From positions 1 to 14,760 of the forward strand of contig JBFJJW010000066.1 of NCBI GenBank assembly GCA_041612095.1: 14,760 bases of DNA, in the 5' to 3' direction. The DNA comes from Solimonas sp041612095 (lineage in GTDB: Bacteria; Pseudomonadota; Gammaproteobacteria; Nevskiales; Nevskiaceae). This document shows, piece after piece, positions 14,559-14,760 of this stretch. Each line of letters starts with the position of its first letter. The first letter of the stretch is position 1. Under the pieces are notes generated by a model, which was given only the letters and a program-made list of their open reading frames with translations, searched no databases and was not told the origin of the DNA. The translations under genes and the position numbers were made by a program.

Positions 14559-14582
14559 GTACGCCCGGTCGTTTGCTATAAT
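14555..14582 (+). promoter_or_regulatory. Putative sigma70 promoter of acnA with extended -10
   Basis: TATAAT at 14577-14582 is a perfect -10 and is preceded by TGC, an extended -10. A weak -35 (CTGAGT, 3 of 6, 14555-14560) stands 16 bp upstream. Transcription would start near 14588-14590, leaving a leader of about 100 nt before acnA. The weak -35 and adjacent direct repeats suggest activator or repressor control. The rest of the 219-bp kinase-acnA gap (14472-14690) shows no gene; I found no clear promoter for the kinase. Confidence 0.65.
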
Positions 14583-14583
14583 C

Positions 14584-14605
14584 GGCGCCCTTTTTTAGGG
14601 GCGCC
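14584..14605 (+). repeat. Perfect inverted repeat at the 5' end of the acnA leader
   Basis: GGCGCCC (14584-14590) and GGGCGCC (14599-14605) form a 7-bp, all-GC stem with an 8-nt loop TTTTTTAG. It starts just after the -10, so it overlaps the expected transcription start. It could act as an operator in DNA or, if transcription starts early enough, as a 5'-protective hairpin in the mRNA. The T-run is in the loop, not after the stem, so it is not an intrinsic terminator on this strand. Confidence 0.45.
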
Positions 14606-14690
14606 AAACCGTTTGTTTTCGAGCGGCGCTCGCGCGACACCCGTGCCGAAGTATTACCCGCTAGCCATCAGCATTCAGGAGTCTCCAGCC

Positions 14691-14760
14691 ATGACGGACA
14701 GCTTCAAAGCCAAGTCCACACTAAACGTCGGTTCCAAATCCTACAGCTACTACAGCCTGA
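14691..14760 (+). CDS. acnA: Aconitate hydratase AcnA, N-terminal 23 codons (partial)
   Basis: The visible product, beginning MTDSFKAKSTLNVGSKSYSY and continuing YSL, matches the start of AcnA-type aconitases (E. coli: short tail, then a YHYYSLP segment). The enzyme interconverts citrate and isocitrate in the TCA cycle using a [4Fe-4S] cluster; the cluster cysteines lie beyond the window. The start is firm: AGGAG at 14677-14681 stands 9 nt before ATG 14691. Only 23 residues are seen, so the assignment rests on this N-terminal pattern alone. Confidence 0.8.
   Translation, partial: MTDSFKAKSTLNVGSKSYSYYSL

Noticed and set aside
14584..14605. Intrinsic terminator near the acnA leader
   Set aside because: The T-run lies in the loop of the stem rather than after it, and the stem sits right at the expected start of transcription.

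Overview
The window is a compact, GC-rich stretch of a bacterial chromosome with no insertion sequence, CRISPR array, tRNA or rRNA that I can see. Gene content (acpP-fabG-fabD cluster, gsp type II secretion genes, a nudJ-mnmA pair, an acnA-type aconitase, a rhombosortase and an RpfG-like HD-GYP regulator) points to a free-living gammaproteobacterium. The nearest-looking groups are Xanthomonadales/Nevskiales-type lineages, but this placement is inference from gene families, not from a phylogeny.

Left part, minus strand (1-2552): a row reading rrtA (rhombosortase) -> fabD -> fabG -> acpP. Start and stop of rrtA/fabD overlap in ATGA. The genes that commonly precede fabD (plsX, fabH) are absent; the rhomboid-family protease takes their place.

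Middle part, plus strand (2603-8107): eight type II secretion genes, gspG-H-I-J-K-L-M-N, almost all joined by 4-nt NTGA overlaps or 1-nt gaps. They encode the major pseudopilin G, minor pseudopilins H, I, J and K, and the inner-membrane assembly proteins L, M and N. The gspC, D, E and F genes are not here and must lie elsewhere if the system works. The rhombosortase and the pseudopilin operon are divergent, with only about 50 bp between their starts. Rhombosortases process GlyGly-CTERM proteins that travel through type II secretion, so this adjacency joins the exporter to a processing enzyme for its cargo. No GlyGly-CTERM substrate is visible in the window. gspN runs by ATGA overlap into nudJ, followed by mnmA (tRNA 2-thiouridylase) and a lipoprotein whose mature part looks like a free-standing thermolysin-type propeptide (FTP plus PepSY-like).

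Right part, minus strand (10462-14471): a two-gene signalling operon, a 973-residue membrane hybrid histidine kinase with three tandem PAS domains, coupled by ATGA to a REC-HD-GYP c-di-GMP phosphodiesterase. It faces the lipoprotein gene tail to tail. Divergent from the kinase, acnA begins at 14691 behind an extended -10 promoter, two 11-bp direct repeats and a 5'-UTR hairpin.

Most notable points: the rhombosortase/T2SS/fab arrangement; gspH, which has no ATG, GTG or TTG start ahead of its prepilin peptidase site; the orphan protease-propeptide lipoprotein; substitutions at conserved positions in FabG (Asn to Asp) and NudJ (Nudix-box Gly to Arg); and the repeat-decorated acnA promoter.
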